Notes: generated by a model not told the origin, from the letters alone. 64,000 nt of DNA from Rallus limicola (GCA_022605955.1 JAKCOZ010000041.1:4967001-5031000), one strand, 5' to 3'. Numbered from the stretch's first letter, positions 1 to 13,133 are shown. Translations and numbers: made by a program.

Positions 1-709
1 ATCAATCATATGTCATAATCCTAACAAAGAATTTAAGCTCAAAGAAACCTAACTCTGAGAATTCATCATGTTGCACTTATGCTAAATACAAAGTTTTGGA
101 AAGAATGTAAATGCCAAGAATTCTTAAAGCTGAACTATCAAAAGAAACACAACCAGAAAACACAAGTTTTTCCTCTGCCAAGCAGCACTTAAAATGATGC
201 TTGCCAGGTCCAACCCCTGGAGAACAATACCACTGCTAACGTTACAGTCAGACTAATTGCAAGAGCACCCCAACAAAAGTGGTGTTACATTACACTCACA
301 TAAGGGGCATTCAAAAGAGTTTGTGATACACAGTACTAGGTGTTTTCACAACTGATTTTTATATATATTCAAATTGTCAATATTTTTTCCTCTAGCCCTG
401 TGCTCACAAATAGTACCTATAAAGAATCTCTGTGACTATATCCACCTGAAATGCTTCCATCTGCATTATTAGTTGGTGCTGTATTGTCTTTTTTAAGTAT
501 ATTGAAATTGCTGTTACTAACCTCACTTCAAAACCTTCTCATATTGCTTTAGCCACACATACAATTATAACCCTTCACAAATGAGGTAACTTGGATGTTT
601 AAGTGGCAACGGAGTGTACTTCCACACACGTGCTGTAATGCTAATTACTAAGCTTGACAGAGTATTAAATGCCAAATTTTATATGTCACCTTTATATGAT
701 AAAAATCAT
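1..709. other. Unique AT-rich noncoding DNA
   Basis: No open frame of note, no recognisable repeat and no splice-bounded open segment was seen. The stretch has frequent stops in all frames and short A/T runs. It ends where similarity to the LTR-like repeat begins. It is probably intronic or intergenic. Confidence 0.6.
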
Positions 710-1185
710 GAAGGACTGATTGCCATGGGTGGGACCCCACGGTGCAGCAAGGGAAGGGGGTGTGGAATGCCCCCCTCCCCCCCAGCTAAGAAGGAAACCA
801 ACTCATGAGAAACTGATGGAAACCCCCATTCCCCGCCCCTCCCCTGCCACAGTGGGGCAAAGAAGGGAGTAAAATCCTGACTAAAGTGCAGTCTGCTGAG
901 AAGGGAGGGGTGGGGGAAGGTGCTTTAAGATCTGGTCACACTTATCACCCGACTCTGGTGTCATTGGGGGTGCAGGGCAGGGCCATCAATTAGAGAGTTT
1001 CCTTTCCTTTACTCTGTGTTGAGTCTGTTCTGCCCATGACACTGACTGTGGAATGATCTCTCCCTGGCTTTATCTCAAATCTTGAGCCTTGCAGTATATA
1101 TTTACTCCCCTGTCCAGTTGAGAAGGGGAGTGATAGAGCAGTTTTGGTGGGTATCTGGCCTCCAGCCTCCAGTCAAAGCACCACA
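710..1185 (+). mobile_element. LTR-like interspersed repeat, copy 1 (5'-truncated)
   Basis: This segment aligns by eye along its whole length with 46180-46663. Shared landmarks are GTGGGACCCCA, AAGGAAACCAACTCATGAG, AGTCTGCTGAGAAGGGAG, GTTGAGTCTGTTCTGCCCAT and a terminal CAAAGCACCACA. The ending resembles the 3' ends of avian endogenous-retrovirus LTRs (GGTGGGCA..GGCCTCCAGCC..GTCAAA.CACCACA). Compared with copy 2 it lacks the first roughly 370 bp, so it is a truncated piece. No retroviral coding sequence lies beside it. The short open frame inside it is incidental. The exact family name is uncertain; a non-LTR origin is less likely but not excluded. Confidence 0.65.
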
Positions 1186-4100
1186 ACTGTGAGTTCAAAG
1201 TGTCTTCCTATTCCACAGTCTCTCTTTACTTTACACAGCATTGCTGCAAGTCGTTCCCTCAGTAAAACTGCAAAAGTTTAATTTGTTTAAGGAGATGGAA
1301 GCGCAGCTATGGCAGTGCTTGCCATGCTGGTGACAGAGGAAATGTGAAAACCCAAAGAAAACACTGACAACACCTGGCAGTACAACATTCAAAATGATGA
1401 ACTACAGCCTGTTCCACTGATGGGGACCTCTGAATGCGACTGCCAACATGGAATAGAAGCACCAACATTTCTCAGTGCCAAGACCACACCTGAAGTGGCT
1501 GAGGGGCCGTCAAGGCTTCTGCCCATCACCCTGTCTGTGGGCCTGGCCCTCTGCCTTTGTTTCCTCAGCAGAACGGAGCGAACATGGCCCCACACCAGAC
1601 AGGCATGCTATGCTCTGACATGCTGCTCACACGTACAGGCAGGGATCTGACCAAAAAGAACGATGGGTGAGTTACTCAGAGGCTTCTAGAAAAATTTTGG
1701 CCAAGAAAGTAGGCAAAGAACTCTTGTGCAAATTCATGTTGTATGAAGGTACGAGTCTGTTTGGGCACTGGGTAAATGTGTATCTTTTCTCCTTAGTTAA
1801 TGACAAATAAGCAGCTGTATTTACTTTTGTTCAACATATTTCCATCTACAGTTGCCCTCCATGTCACAGAACGTCTCAATGATACTTCTGTTACTGACAG
1901 TAGATGCATGATATATGCTTCTTACTAAAATGCATGCAAAGATTGAAGCACCTTCACAAACACAGGCTAAAGCACTATAGGCTTTGTTACCTGACATACT
2001 TGAAAGGTACTTTCATCAGTTAATATAACACAACCACACAAATGCCACAACCTCGTGAGCTGTCAGGTAGGAAGAAGAAGATGGGACCCCCTCCAGCTCA
2101 GTTAGTGTGGGCCTTCTCTCCTTCAAAGTCGTGTTGGCATAGGGAATGTCACAGCTTGTGGATGCAGCAGCCGCTTGCTTCTGCTCATCTGTGGCACAAC
2201 ACAGTTGACTAATTAATTTTTTAAAGTATTTGAGATGTGACACAGTATATATGGGATTGAATACAGATTAGCATTACAATAATCACAAGGCTTTTGTAGC
2301 CGAAAATTTGTCTTTTTCCAGTAAAATTGCCTTTAATGTGCAAATGAATGATGCCACTACGTATCTTGAAATAAACAGGCTCATTACGGTCATGACTTGT
2401 CATATATGCAGGCATTCAGAATTATATTAACAGCACACAGGAGGTTGGCAGATAAAGACAGGATAAATAAAAGACACATAACGAACCGCCTGCTATCATA
2501 TCCAGATGCCTTCATATCAGCGTTATGAAAATCTCCCTCCCCCCACATTTAGACATTGAAGATATCTTCACAAGTTGTAAGGGCTTTCTTGGCCCAATTC
2601 TAAAGACACAATGCGCTTGCCAGACTGAGTTAAAAAGAGAGCAAAGGGAACACGAAATCGTCTCAAAAATTCAAAACCAGCAAAGCTGGGAGACAGGTTC
2701 AGAGGAGAGATTGCCCACACAATGAAAAGCAAAGATAACAGGGAGACAGGCAAGCGGGCTGGCTGAAGCATTCCAAATCCTGAAAATCACTGTTAAGGAA
2801 GGGGAAACATACTAATTACTTGATTGTTTAAATTATATTTTAATTAATTTTATTTTTTACTATTGCATTCTTTGCAATTTTTAAGATTATCTAAATCAAT
2901 GAGTCTGGAATAACTTCATACATCACAGGCCACAGCTCAGACAAAGCAAAAGGCCCAGCAGAAGCTGGGGCAGAAAGGGCTGCTCCTCAGAGCTGCTGGT
3001 GAACAGGCTGAATCCTCCCAGGTGCCCCAGTGCTGGGGCAGTTCGGTTCTACAGCTGCCCTGTAGTGAGATGCAAAAAATACCTCAGACGGTCCTTCAGT
3101 CCTTCTGAAGGACAACAGAGCTAAGTTTGTTATCCATCAGGGAATGTATACAGGGTATTTTATATCCTCATGTATATATAATGTTTCCAAGAATAATTAG
3201 GGCACAGTACTTTAAAAACAAATCTCACACATTTTTCTGACAAACTGTTGTGGACTTGTGGCGTTAATTTTAGCAGTTTCAATTGGATTTGGTACGGTTG
3301 GAAATGTAAGGGGAAATCTGCAGTAATCAGGATGTGACACTCATTAACACTTTCACAAAATACCCACTGGATTTGCATACAGTCTGCAAGGATTCACTGG
3401 TGAATCTTTAATATGAGATTTCCCTTGGTTCTCCTCCACATTCAGCTCCATTTGCCCTCCCCCCCTTTCTTCTCTCCCCCCTCAGCGAGAACTGCTGTAA
3501 ACAGTCCATAACAAAGCATAATTAAATGTACTGAATAACTAAAATATACATATAATTACCCAAACGCTTATATAATTACATATGTGATTTGCAAACTGCA
3601 AATGTTTTCTGAGAAATTAGTTGGGAGGAGACATAAATACTAATTGGACACAATGGTACTCCAAGTCACCTAATAAATCTGGAGATTTTACGACTGGTAT
3701 ATAAAAACCATCCATGGCACAGCTTACATACAGCACAGTCTTTGTATGGAAAATATTCTGAGAAGGTTCTAGAAAAGGGATAAATCACTAGGGTGGCAAA
3801 ACATTCCTGGTTCTGGCAAACACAAAACTTTAAGAGAAATCATGTCACTACTGAGGGAGACATTTCTTGCTACTGCCAATATCATACAATGTGGCAAGAA
3901 ATACAAAAAAATCTGGGTCATTTAGGATTATTTGAGAAGTACAGGCTCCTTGGGAGTTGGTATTTACTCTATTTTCAGCTGAACTGGGCAGTACCTATTT
4001 GATTACAGGGACTACATCAGCTCAGGTCAAGGCAACAGACACCATGACAGACAGAACGTGATGGAAAATGGAAACTGCACAGTGGAAAGACGAGTGATGT

Positions 4101-4971
4101 TTTTCTCTTCTGAACTAGTAAAAAACCCAACTCACCAGATTTTCAAATTCTCATTGAAGCTCGGGATTCTGCTGGTAAAAAATGGGGTTTGGTTAGCTTT
4201 AGTTTTAAACCAGAATTCTTTTACAGGAATGATTGCTCTGCTGAGCTTGGCATCAGTGGGATACATTCCATTTTACATAGATTCAGTATGAGAGTCAGAA
4301 TAGATTTTGTAAAAAAAAAAAATAAATTAACATTTAAATTCAATTCTTTCCCCTGCCATAAATTCTTGTAAATACACATAAACAACAAACTTCTGCTATG
4401 CTATACTGAAATCCAAACATCTGTGTACAGTATAAGCTTTGAAATGATTTGAACAATGTGTAACTGAACAGCTGTACCAGACAATGTACTATTTCGCTGG
4501 CGTGCATTTTGAGCAAATTTATTGACTGAGTCTTACTTCATTGCTCCTACTCAACAGATCATTATCTTTCTCTGATGTCCCACTGGCACACGAAAGAATT
4601 TTCTGAAGGAAAATACAACCTGACTAAGTATGAGGGCCAGGGTGCAATGCTGTACTTTTTTTTCTGGATAAACACTCGGGCTGAGATTGTCTTTATGTCT
4701 TGTTCATTACTGAACAGTGAAAGTATGCCAGGAAGAAAAATGCATAGATGGGGTCCTATCTGTTTTTTGGAATCTTTAGAAAGATAAATTAGAAGATCGG
4801 AATGTCGGGAATTTGAATTTCCTGCTGAACAGCCATGAATTGCACTGAGGTCACTGGAAGTGTAGATACTTAGAATTTTTGAAGTTTCCTCTATCACCAT
4901 GTTTTATTTTGGCTTTTCATTAAAAAAAAACAAAACACAAGGCTTGATGCATTTTGTTTTGTTTCATTTAG
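1186..4971. other. Unique noncoding DNA
   Basis: Mostly AT-rich with no recognised gene. Short open frames on opposite strands around 1390-1650 and at 2016-2243 lack a recognisable family. A moderately GC-rich patch at 2940-3115 ends in a small perfect palindrome at 3099-3113 (GTCCTTC-T-GAAGGAC) that follows a direct copy of GTCCTTC at 3091. Short A runs occur at 4311-4321 and 4922-4930. Confidence 0.5.
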
Positions 4972-5043
4972 TGAGCAGAATTCTCACTCCAATGCTTTAA
5001 TACTTCTAAAGCACAACTGAACAAAAAACAACATCAGCTCTTG
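4972..5043 (+). other. Candidate noncoding exon (splice-bounded, no open frame)
   Basis: The left edge follows a near-ideal 3' splice site, a T-rich tract ending GTTTCATTTAG, and the right edge is a consensus 5' splice site, TTG|GTAAGTA. All three frames of the 72-nt segment contain stops, so it could only be a UTR or lncRNA exon. Such pairs also arise by chance in 64 kb. There is no supporting context. Confidence 0.12.
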
Positions 5044-8000
5044 GTAAGTAACAACTGAGAAGCTCAGACTGACCCCTTTCCTGACTCCTACCCACCACAA
5101 GACTACTTGTACCTATATAAAAAAACCCACAACATGCTTGATGTAACTTCAATATTCACAACAGAAACAACACACTCTGCGCCATTCCTCAAGTAATTCT
5201 CCTTGAAGAACTCTGAAGTGGACTGGTAATGATAGCAAAGCACTCTGGCATTTACTGGCTGCAAGACTGCAAATGTTCCACCCAAAACTGTAGGACAAGA
5301 GAAATATTAATCAAAAAAGCATTACAGGCTTTCACAGTGTACTAAGCATCCTGACGCACTTATGTGTGAACTCACTGACCTTGTGACTGAGGTGATGGTT
5401 AATATTGGACAACCACTCTGAAAATAGTCTGCTAGGAAATGAAAAGTCCTTACTTTTATCTCACTAATTCAGACGACACAATAATCGCTCTTCTGAACAC
5501 TGATTTCTCAGAGCTGTCATGTGTTGTTCACTAGAGGCAATGAAAACAAGTTCATCACTTATTTCACTTCTCATTTCTCTGCCTTAATAGCACGAACCTT
5601 AGATCAAAACATATGGATGCTACGTTGTCCCCTGAAAGAAAGCGATGTAAAGCTTACGTGGACAACCCGGTCAGAGATGGCAGCTGCCACCGGGGTGAAA
5701 AATAAATTTCAAAATGGAAAACCAGGAAAAAGAAGAGGACACTGTGGATTCTGGTGCCTCATCACTCCCTGTGCCTGAATATTTTTGGTGGGTCCAGGAG
5801 ACAGAATGCCTACAGCCTCACACACTCTGTACAGTAACTCAGGAATAACTGCAGTATGGAAAAAATACATTTCCATGACTATAGGGTGATTTTTTTGGCA
5901 CTCCTCCCTTGTGTCCATGGCAATTGCATCTGCAGTACTGAAGAAAGCAACCCCAGACAAAACTTTGAACTTGGGTACCAGAAATTTGTCCCCAAGGAAT
6001 CTCAATTAACATGACTCTCTTCCAAAGTACACGATACGGGAAAACAGGCCAAATCTTTGAGGCTGACAGAATCTCTCAGATACAGATCTGGCACATAAGG
6101 AGTGAGACTGGGCAGATCCACGTTGGCAGGTAGATTGAGCAAGGTGTTCTGCATGGCCAGCTGCCAGGATGCTCTAGGATGAACCCTCAGTGCAGGCAGT
6201 CGTCTCTTCACATGGAAGACACATTAACTCTGATTCCTTGGGCATAATTTTGAACATTGAGGCTATGAATCCTTCCCCCCACTCTCAATAGCAGGGAACA
6301 GAAAGAACTCATTGCTTTTACAGTGAGCACTCTTTAACCTGGCAACAGAGGAAAGTTACCAGTCCACAAGTGAGGAGACACATATATCTTCTATATATTA
6401 TTTACAGAGCTAACAAAAAGGTGGCCCGTGTCAAAGAGAGAAACGGGCTCCACTCCTCTCTCTCCAGCATAACCAGTACTGGTCAGAGAGAGCAGCCCAG
6501 TTTGCAGAAATACAGAGCACAAGGGGACTGTACACTCCAAACTGCCTGCACACAAAACAGCATGTCCAAGAGCCGGAGCCTGGCTGTGTCTGCTCAGTCC
6601 AGCACACGGAGCTGATGGTGGCACTAAAGGGAAGGCTTCCAGCCGAGGAAACACAGCATTACCCTTTCATCATGGTATTGTGCTCCCATCCCCGCTCCAG
6701 GCGCTCACTGCTACTCAAAATGCTTCTCCAGAGAGATCAGAGCTCAGCAAAACCACACGAGACGCCAGCACCCCTCTTTCACTCTGCCAGCCCTCTTTCT
6801 CCCCTCCTGATTTTGCAGTTAATGCTCCTACTGAATTCCGCCAGCATGCTTTGAGGTTCAGATAACTTCACAGCCTTTGCTCCCCTCACTTGTCTTCTAG
6901 AAAACCCTCCATTTCACCACTCAGAAGAGGAAGGGCATTTACCCTTCGAACAACAGGAAGGAAAACAGTAAAAATTCAGGAGATGAGGCAGGACAACATG
7001 CTGACTTTAGCTGAATAAAGTTAATTTCTGGGTGTAAAATTTTGCATGAAAATTACAGCGATAATAAAGCTGCAAGTCAACTTTATATCATGTTGTAATA
7101 AAATATTACTGAAAGGGTAAGTATGTCGTATCTCTAGTGGAAAGTTAGAAAGAACAAAGAGACTCAGGAGATGATATATAGTCATGCGTGTGTGTGACAC
7201 TTAAATATTTATATTTGTATATATAAAATCACAGAAAGGTTCCCCAAAATTTGCTGGGGCTTTTGAAAGAAACACACCACACCATTACTCCACCAGTTCT
7301 GTATCCCTTCCTGCTGCTGCCCTGGGACACTGGGGCCCAGTGCAGGTGGTTCTCTCACGTCCCTCTCATGCTGGAGGGGGGCGGGGGGAACTGTAGCCCT
7401 CACAGCAAGTGGATACAGGTATTACCTGCAAAGCCTAGCTGATCTAGAGCCTATAGCAGCAGCAAACAGATATTTCTACTCACTTCAGAAAGCCATCCCC
7501 TGCAATCGTGTTCTCTGCATTTCCACATAGAAACTAAGACTTTTATTTACCTGAGCCAGTATCAATTAGTCAAGGAGACAGGATGGTAAAGATAGTATGC
7601 AAGGGAAATAAGACTCATTTGGAGGTAACCTGATTTGAGTAGTGGAAATGGTGGCAAGCAAGGTGAACTCCTTGTTAGTATTTTGCAGTGTGAACGTGTT
7701 AATGGGCAAGTGATGAGACACGAGGCAGCTTCCACTGCCAGCCTAACAGAGCAAGGACAAAAGGGAAAGGATACAGCTCTAAGGAAGAGAATCAGGGTGA
7801 GGACAGGTGTTGAGAGAACCAAGCAGTAAAGAGAGCATGCTTCCCAGAAGCATACTGTGAGGCTGCAGTTAATGTTGCAACAAGAACAAACTGGGAAGAA
7901 AGAGGTGGAGAGAAGAGGCAAACGGTGACTAGTCTGTGTGCTGCGTGACAGTTCACATTACCTCCCTCTCCCCTGAACATCTGCTGCTCTGAATAAATAG

Positions 8001-9591
8001 TACACATATTTATATACACACATATTTAATATCCTCAATAGACAAGCAAGTACAGCACATCTTGGTCATGATTATTTGGAAAATACAAAAGGGAGAGAGA
8101 TTTATGTCCATCAGAATGCCAGAACCAATGACCAGCACTGCTTTCTACAGAAGTTCAGATCAGTTGTTTAAAAAGTGGTTGGAAAGCTCTGCCCACTGAT
8201 GCTTGGACAGTAAGGTGGCGTCAACCTGAATAAAATGGGAAGAATAAGACTTCATTTATGAGGGTAAGACAACTTGCTGGGTTCTTGTGAGCCATCAGAC
8301 ATCATTAAGCCTGTTTTGTATTACACTAAGAACTGTGGGGTTTGGATGATCTCCCTAATTAAACTCAGAGTAGACTGCTTTTTGGAACACTACACCACTT
8401 CATCCACTTTTATTAACAGACACATCTAGAGAAGAGAGTTGACCACCACATCAGCTGTGCTCTGCTAGTTTTATTACTGCTGCTCTTAGACACAGTCAGT
8501 GACTTCAGGTGCTCTTCACAATGCAAATGTTTTCCTCATCCAAGTGTCACATCTACTCTGCCGATTTCTCAACACATCCCTTTTAAGACTATTTAGATGG
8601 CTTCTCCATCTGCACCCTTATAAGTCCTACCAGTACTTCAAGAGAACAGAATTTTCCATGGTTGTGTTAATGTCTCTTACAACTGCACATTGCCCCATAG
8701 GAGCTTGGTTTTCTAACCCGTAAATCTATGCAGTATTTATTGAAATGATATATTAATACTGCTATTATGAAAGCATGAAACAAGGGCAAAATTAGAACTC
8801 AATATCTCAAAATGTGGCAAAAAACCTGAAACTAAATTAAATCTTACCTAAATGACAAAATCAAAGACAAGGAAAACACCACCAAAGGCAAACCCAGATT
8901 CTCTGTCCTATTCCTTAATGCATTTTCTGCATATTTACAGAATGGAAAGGCAGAACAAGAAGGTATCTGAACAGTCCTAACTGCATCACCCGGTATGTGT
9001 ATGAAGGGAAACTCCTTTCCACCAAAGGCTTGAAAAGACAGCACTTTGTAAACCTACTCTAAATCTGGAATTCCAGAGCTGTGTGAGTACAGCAAGATTT
9101 GACTCTCTTGATGAATCATATACCATATACTAAGAACTGGTACCATTACACCAAAAGGAGCAATTGTTACCCCATCCCAAGAGAGAAGAAAGCACATCTA
9201 TGGGCAGATCCCAACAACAGATGAACTATCCTCCCACCTCTGAGCAAAGATGGGTACAGAGATGGCTGCATCAAAGCAGAACAGGAATTTTGTGAGAACA
9301 CAGGCTGAAGCAAGAGGGAAAGTTCTCACAGCTCTCCTGTTGAGAACTCAACAACAGAAGATGCAATACCAGCTACAGTAAAGATCGAAACTAATTGTTT
9401 TGTCTTGCAAAATGGGACAGGATGTTGTTGGGTTGAAATCTCTGGCTCTGGTCGCTAGGAAAATGCATTCACCATTCCCAACATCTTCGTACACAGTTCT
9501 TTTGCAGCCACAGCAATGGAAGTTAATTCACTGGGTAGCAACACCAGAACACTGGAAATGAAGAGCTGCGCAAATCTCCTCTGTGATTTAG
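5044..9591. other. Unique noncoding DNA
   Basis: No recognised repeat or gene. Minus-strand frames at 5709-6005 and 6002-6211 are open for up to about 98 codons. They are in different phases, the first starts only at a TTG, and no family is recognisable. A strong 5' splice-like string (AGG|GTAAGTATG) lies near 7108 without a convincing partner. An octamer-type ATGCAAAT occurs near 8521. Everything else looks like ordinary AT-rich spacer. Confidence 0.5.
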
Positions 9592-9680
9592 TCTGGGTGA
9601 TCCTGCTTTGGCAGGAGGTTGGACTAGATGATCTTTCAAGGTCCCTTCCAACTCCTCACGTTCTGTGATTCTGTGTAATG
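9592..9680 (+). mobile_element. CR1 LINE, 3' terminal fragment
   Basis: The segment contains GATCCTGCTTTGGCAGGAGG, TTGGACTAGATGATCTTTCA and AGGTCCCTTCCAACTCCT, then TTCTGTGATTCTGTG. This is the standard 3' end of avian CR1 with its short tail repeat. Only about 90 bp remain, a typical severe 5' truncation. It is one of only two CR1 pieces here on the plus strand. Confidence 0.9.
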
Positions 9681-12105
9681 AAGGTTTCCCAGGAAAGACA
9701 TTTTCACTCCTGCCTGTTCTAGTATATAGATCTTCAAATAAGAAGCTGCTCAATTAATTTAAAGCAGCTGGAATTGACTCAAATAAGCAAAAATGGCATG
9801 CCTTCAATCCAGAATGACTGTCAGGCCAAAACAAGGAGAGAACACTTGGAATTACAGCGTAAGTCATGGTGTAAACTGCCATGGAACTGTCTGGGAAGCC
9901 TGTGCAATGCTACCAGTGACAGTGGAGCAGGTGAGAAAAAGTAATGGCCTAAAGACTGAAGAACACACACCACCCTGGATCTGAATAGACTAAATGGATT
10001 AAGAGGCCCAATACACATTCACTTCCTAATCCTAAAGAGAATGGTAACAGTACAAAAAGTACAAGCCCTGGCAATCATTGTGCCCTGGGATGCAACAGAG
10101 TAAAAAAAAAAACAAAAAACAAGAGCCATGGCTCAACTTCCACTGACAACAAGGACAGAAATGCCAGGGAAGTGATTGTTGTGCCAGGGAAGTGATTGTT
10201 GTGCCAATCACTATGGTGTAGCAGAAGCATTCACACCACAGGACAGCGAAAGCAGAGAACAGAGCCAGGATTACCCATTCCAGTAGAGAATCCTGTTCCG
10301 TGACTGGCAGAAACAGAAATACTATCACAACAAACTGATTTTGAAAAGGTAACTGATTAGATCATGAATATTTAAAGACACAAGGAATGTAATTTTACAT
10401 TTCACTCACCTCTTAAGAACATTATCTTGCCCCTGACATGACTTCTTTTGGACGATGGAAGCAAATACAGTAAATCTGAGGCATCTGAACTAAATTCATC
10501 ACAGATTTTCACTGAGAAGCAAAACTAATAAAACCAAACCTTGGCCAAGATGAGGCAAGTGCATTTTAAAACCTGCTTTTTACCAGCCTTAGAAGCAGGA
10601 AGGGAGGAAGCATCTAATAGCACACATCTTTTATGAACTGAGATAGGCTGAGGACAAAATCCTCTTGCTGCCCATGCCCATGAAAAGCAGAGTCTTTAAA
10701 AAAGCTGCTGCAGAATGTGGACTCTGCTGAAGCATGGCAAAAGTGAAAAATGTGTACCAAACCCTGTGAGCTGTTCTATACAGACACAGTTCTAGCTTCA
10801 GCATTGCTCATCAACTGATGAAGGTCTCACTTTTCTTGCTGGAGGCCTTTCAAGTTAAGTGAAACAGAAATTTGTGGCTGTTGATGATATTAATTTCTTA
10901 CACACTTATAACTAAATTATCCACTAGAGAGCATAGCAACATTTTCAAACACATTCTGCTTATGTCTGCAAGCGCTGAAGGAGGTCTTTGTGGCACTCAG
11001 TGCCACTCTTCTACCCAAAAAATATGCTAAACAATCTGTCATGCAAAAGAGAGATAAGCAATGTACTTCATACAGTGGTTTAAGGAAAAAGGTCAACAGA
11101 CCATGAACCTTTAATGAACAAATTTCAGCAGTTACAGCCTGGCATGCACTCCTCGGACTTTCTTGATGAAAAAACTCTCTTTTTTCCATGATACACTTCT
11201 GCATAAAACAACATGATAGAAAGAGAAAATGCATTCTTCATCCCTACCATAGAAGAGCATAGGAGCACTGCTGATCAGTATTCTGGGCAAGAGCTGGTGT
11301 TGTCCTTGGTCTGCAATATATCCCAGTGATGCCATGACATTTTTACTTCCCGTTGAAGAAAACCTGTTATTGTTCATGATTTCATATTGTAATGGGCATT
11401 CTGTAAAATTCTTTAATTTAAAAATATAAATAATTCTTCTCTTTGCTTTACTTTTCAGTTCTTCAAAATGAAAAGCGTGTAATACCTTTAAAGTAGTCTG
11501 GAATCTCTCCTTTAAAGTACTTGTTTAACTCTGTTCCTATTCCCACAGGCCTTCATCAATACATTGATAAAGTCGTCCACAGCATCCACAAATCTGAACA
11601 GCACAGCCTAGTATGTAGACAAATTACCTAACTTCAGATCTTTGCTAAATCTTTTTCTTTTTCTCATAAAACATGCAAGATCCCTTTAACCCAAACCGTT
11701 CCCTGATTCTAAGTTAATCGTTGCAGTAAAAAGACGCACAGCACAGAGAACCTCATGTTATCAGAAAGACACAGAGCTCAGTGTATCTAGTCAGAGCTGT
11801 GCTACGCCTTAAGCAGAAGTGGCCAGCTTCAGAAGCTGAACAAAAAAAGCCAGTGACATTCTTGAAGTCTGAAATAAGCCATATGTAAGAGAAGTCTCGG
11901 TCTAAACTTAACCGCTACTGGTTTAGGAACTGGAGAATAGGGATTTCAGAGACCTTTCTCATGTATCTTAACATTATGATGAAAACAAATGAAATTAGAA
12001 AACCGACAGCTACTGCAGAAGAAGATGGCCAAGTGCTAGGGAACATTCACTGCCCATGGGAGTCAGAAGCAGCACACTCAGCTGCGCGGATGGCACATCA
12101 CTTAC
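9681..12105. other. Unique noncoding DNA with a short tandem duplication
   Basis: Apart from the 20-bp duplication at 10163-10202, no repeats or genes are recognisable. A minus-strand 5' splice-like site (GAG|GTGAGTG) at about 10413 closes a 64-nt open stretch, 10414-10477. Its 3' splice site is weak, so it is not called. Confidence 0.5.
10163..10202. repeat. Perfect 20-bp tandem duplication
   Basis: GCCAGGGAAGTGATTGTTGT occurs twice head to tail without a mismatch (10163-10182 and 10183-10202) and is followed by a partial GCCA. The identity suggests a recent slippage event or a length-variable site. Confidence 0.95.
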
Positions 12106-12114
12106 CAACCATAA
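12106..12114 (-). other. Candidate 9-nt microexon
   Basis: On the minus strand the sequence reads CATTCCTCTTTGTTTGCAG, a very strong 3' splice site. Nine bases follow (TTATGGTTG), then GTAAGTGATG, a near-consensus 5' splice site. Nine nucleotides preserve reading frame, as in many neuronal microexons. No flanking exon is recognised, and the upstream tract could equally serve a longer exon or be a decoy. Confidence 0.18.
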
Positions 12115-12347
12115 CTGCAAACAAAGAGGAATGAACAGCAAGGTGAGGAAAATCCAAGTTCAGCAAAAGGGGAGGAATCCGTAGCAAGACGAAGTTGCTT
12201 CATAAGTGTAAAAGCTAACATGGATTTCCATATCTCAAATTAACAGGGCACTAAGAAATCAGAGAATGCAGATTACTTGAGGGACAGATCCAGTTTAATC
12301 ACTCAGTGACATTTCTTTGGGGTTTATTTTTCAACAGTAGGTATTAT
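12115..12347. other. Unique noncoding DNA
   Basis: Nothing recognisable beyond the pyrimidine tract of the candidate microexon's 3' splice site on the minus strand. Confidence 0.5.
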
Positions 12348-12387
12348 AATTTAACACATTTGATTTTAATTTAACACATCTGATTTT
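12348..12387. repeat. 20-bp tandem duplication (one mismatch)
   Basis: AATTTAACACATTTGATTTT (12348-12367) is followed directly by AATTTAACACATCTGATTTT (12368-12387). They differ at one base. It is a simple local duplication in AT-rich DNA. Confidence 0.93.
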
Positions 12388-12958
12388 AAGCAGATTTAAT
12401 GACAATATTCTCATGCTCGAGAATATACTGAGCCAAGTTTATGTAGGTGGCATGAGGTCTCAGCCTTGAGCTATTCTCATGTAAGTGATCACTCTGTGAC
12501 CCCTCTGATATCCACACACTCCCATATACTGCAAACTGCTTTTCATTTTCTGAAATCTTCTCAGTTTCAAACCATCATCACTGCACCCTTCCTTTTGGGT
12601 ATCAGTATATGCTTATACAGCTGGGAAAAAATACAGCAGTAGAAGCAAGAATGAATGCTGAGTTTGTATCAGTATAATCTACCATCACAAAGAGCTCATG
12701 ATACCAGTATGTTAACCAATTTACTGAATCCTCCTCTGCACTGAGGAATATGTATTCTAATACTGATAGGCTTGACTTCCTTTTTCTGCCTTTTAAAAAC
12801 ACACTGATGGAATCTCTTTAGACACAGAGGGGAGCTGCAGGGGTGGTATCAGAAAAGGCTTAATAGCACACTGCAAAATAAGTCTGGAAAAAAAAAGCAG
12901 CAGCAACCAGGCCCTTCTCTGAGAGGTTTGTGATGCCCGCAGTACCTCTCTGCTTCAG

Positions 12959-13133
12959 TGAAAAAGCTGAGCCTTCTCCTGCTTCCTTATCACTAGCTAA
13001 AAACATTATTTGCAGCATAAAGTGTCCAGGTCTCAGAAGAAAAACTCCTGAGAAGGGGGAAAATTTACTGGTTGGAGATCAAGTGGTGACCCGTGGTTAC
13101 TGGAGCTGCGGCTGGTTCACCTGGATGGCTCTC
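12959..13133 (+). other. Candidate coding exon, 58 codons
   Basis: The left boundary is a strong 3' splice site (GTACCTCTCTGCTTCAG) and the right boundary a good 5' splice site (CTC|GTAAGTGTTG). One frame is open across all 175 nt: the first base finishes a codon and 58 codons follow, ending in phase 0. At least one alternative frame closes early. The predicted peptide has a Ser/Pro/Ala-rich start (residues 3-10) and a Trp/Gly-rich end containing RGYWSCGWFTWMAL. I recognise no family. The segment continues open past the donor to 13172, so the frame may be a chance open stretch. No partner exon with matching phase was found. Confidence 0.2.

Noticed and set aside
5709..6211. Two adjacent minus-strand frames that might be a frameshifted retrocopy
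   Set aside because: No protein family was recognised and the first frame begins only at TTG. There is no poly-A tail or target duplication to support a retrocopy.
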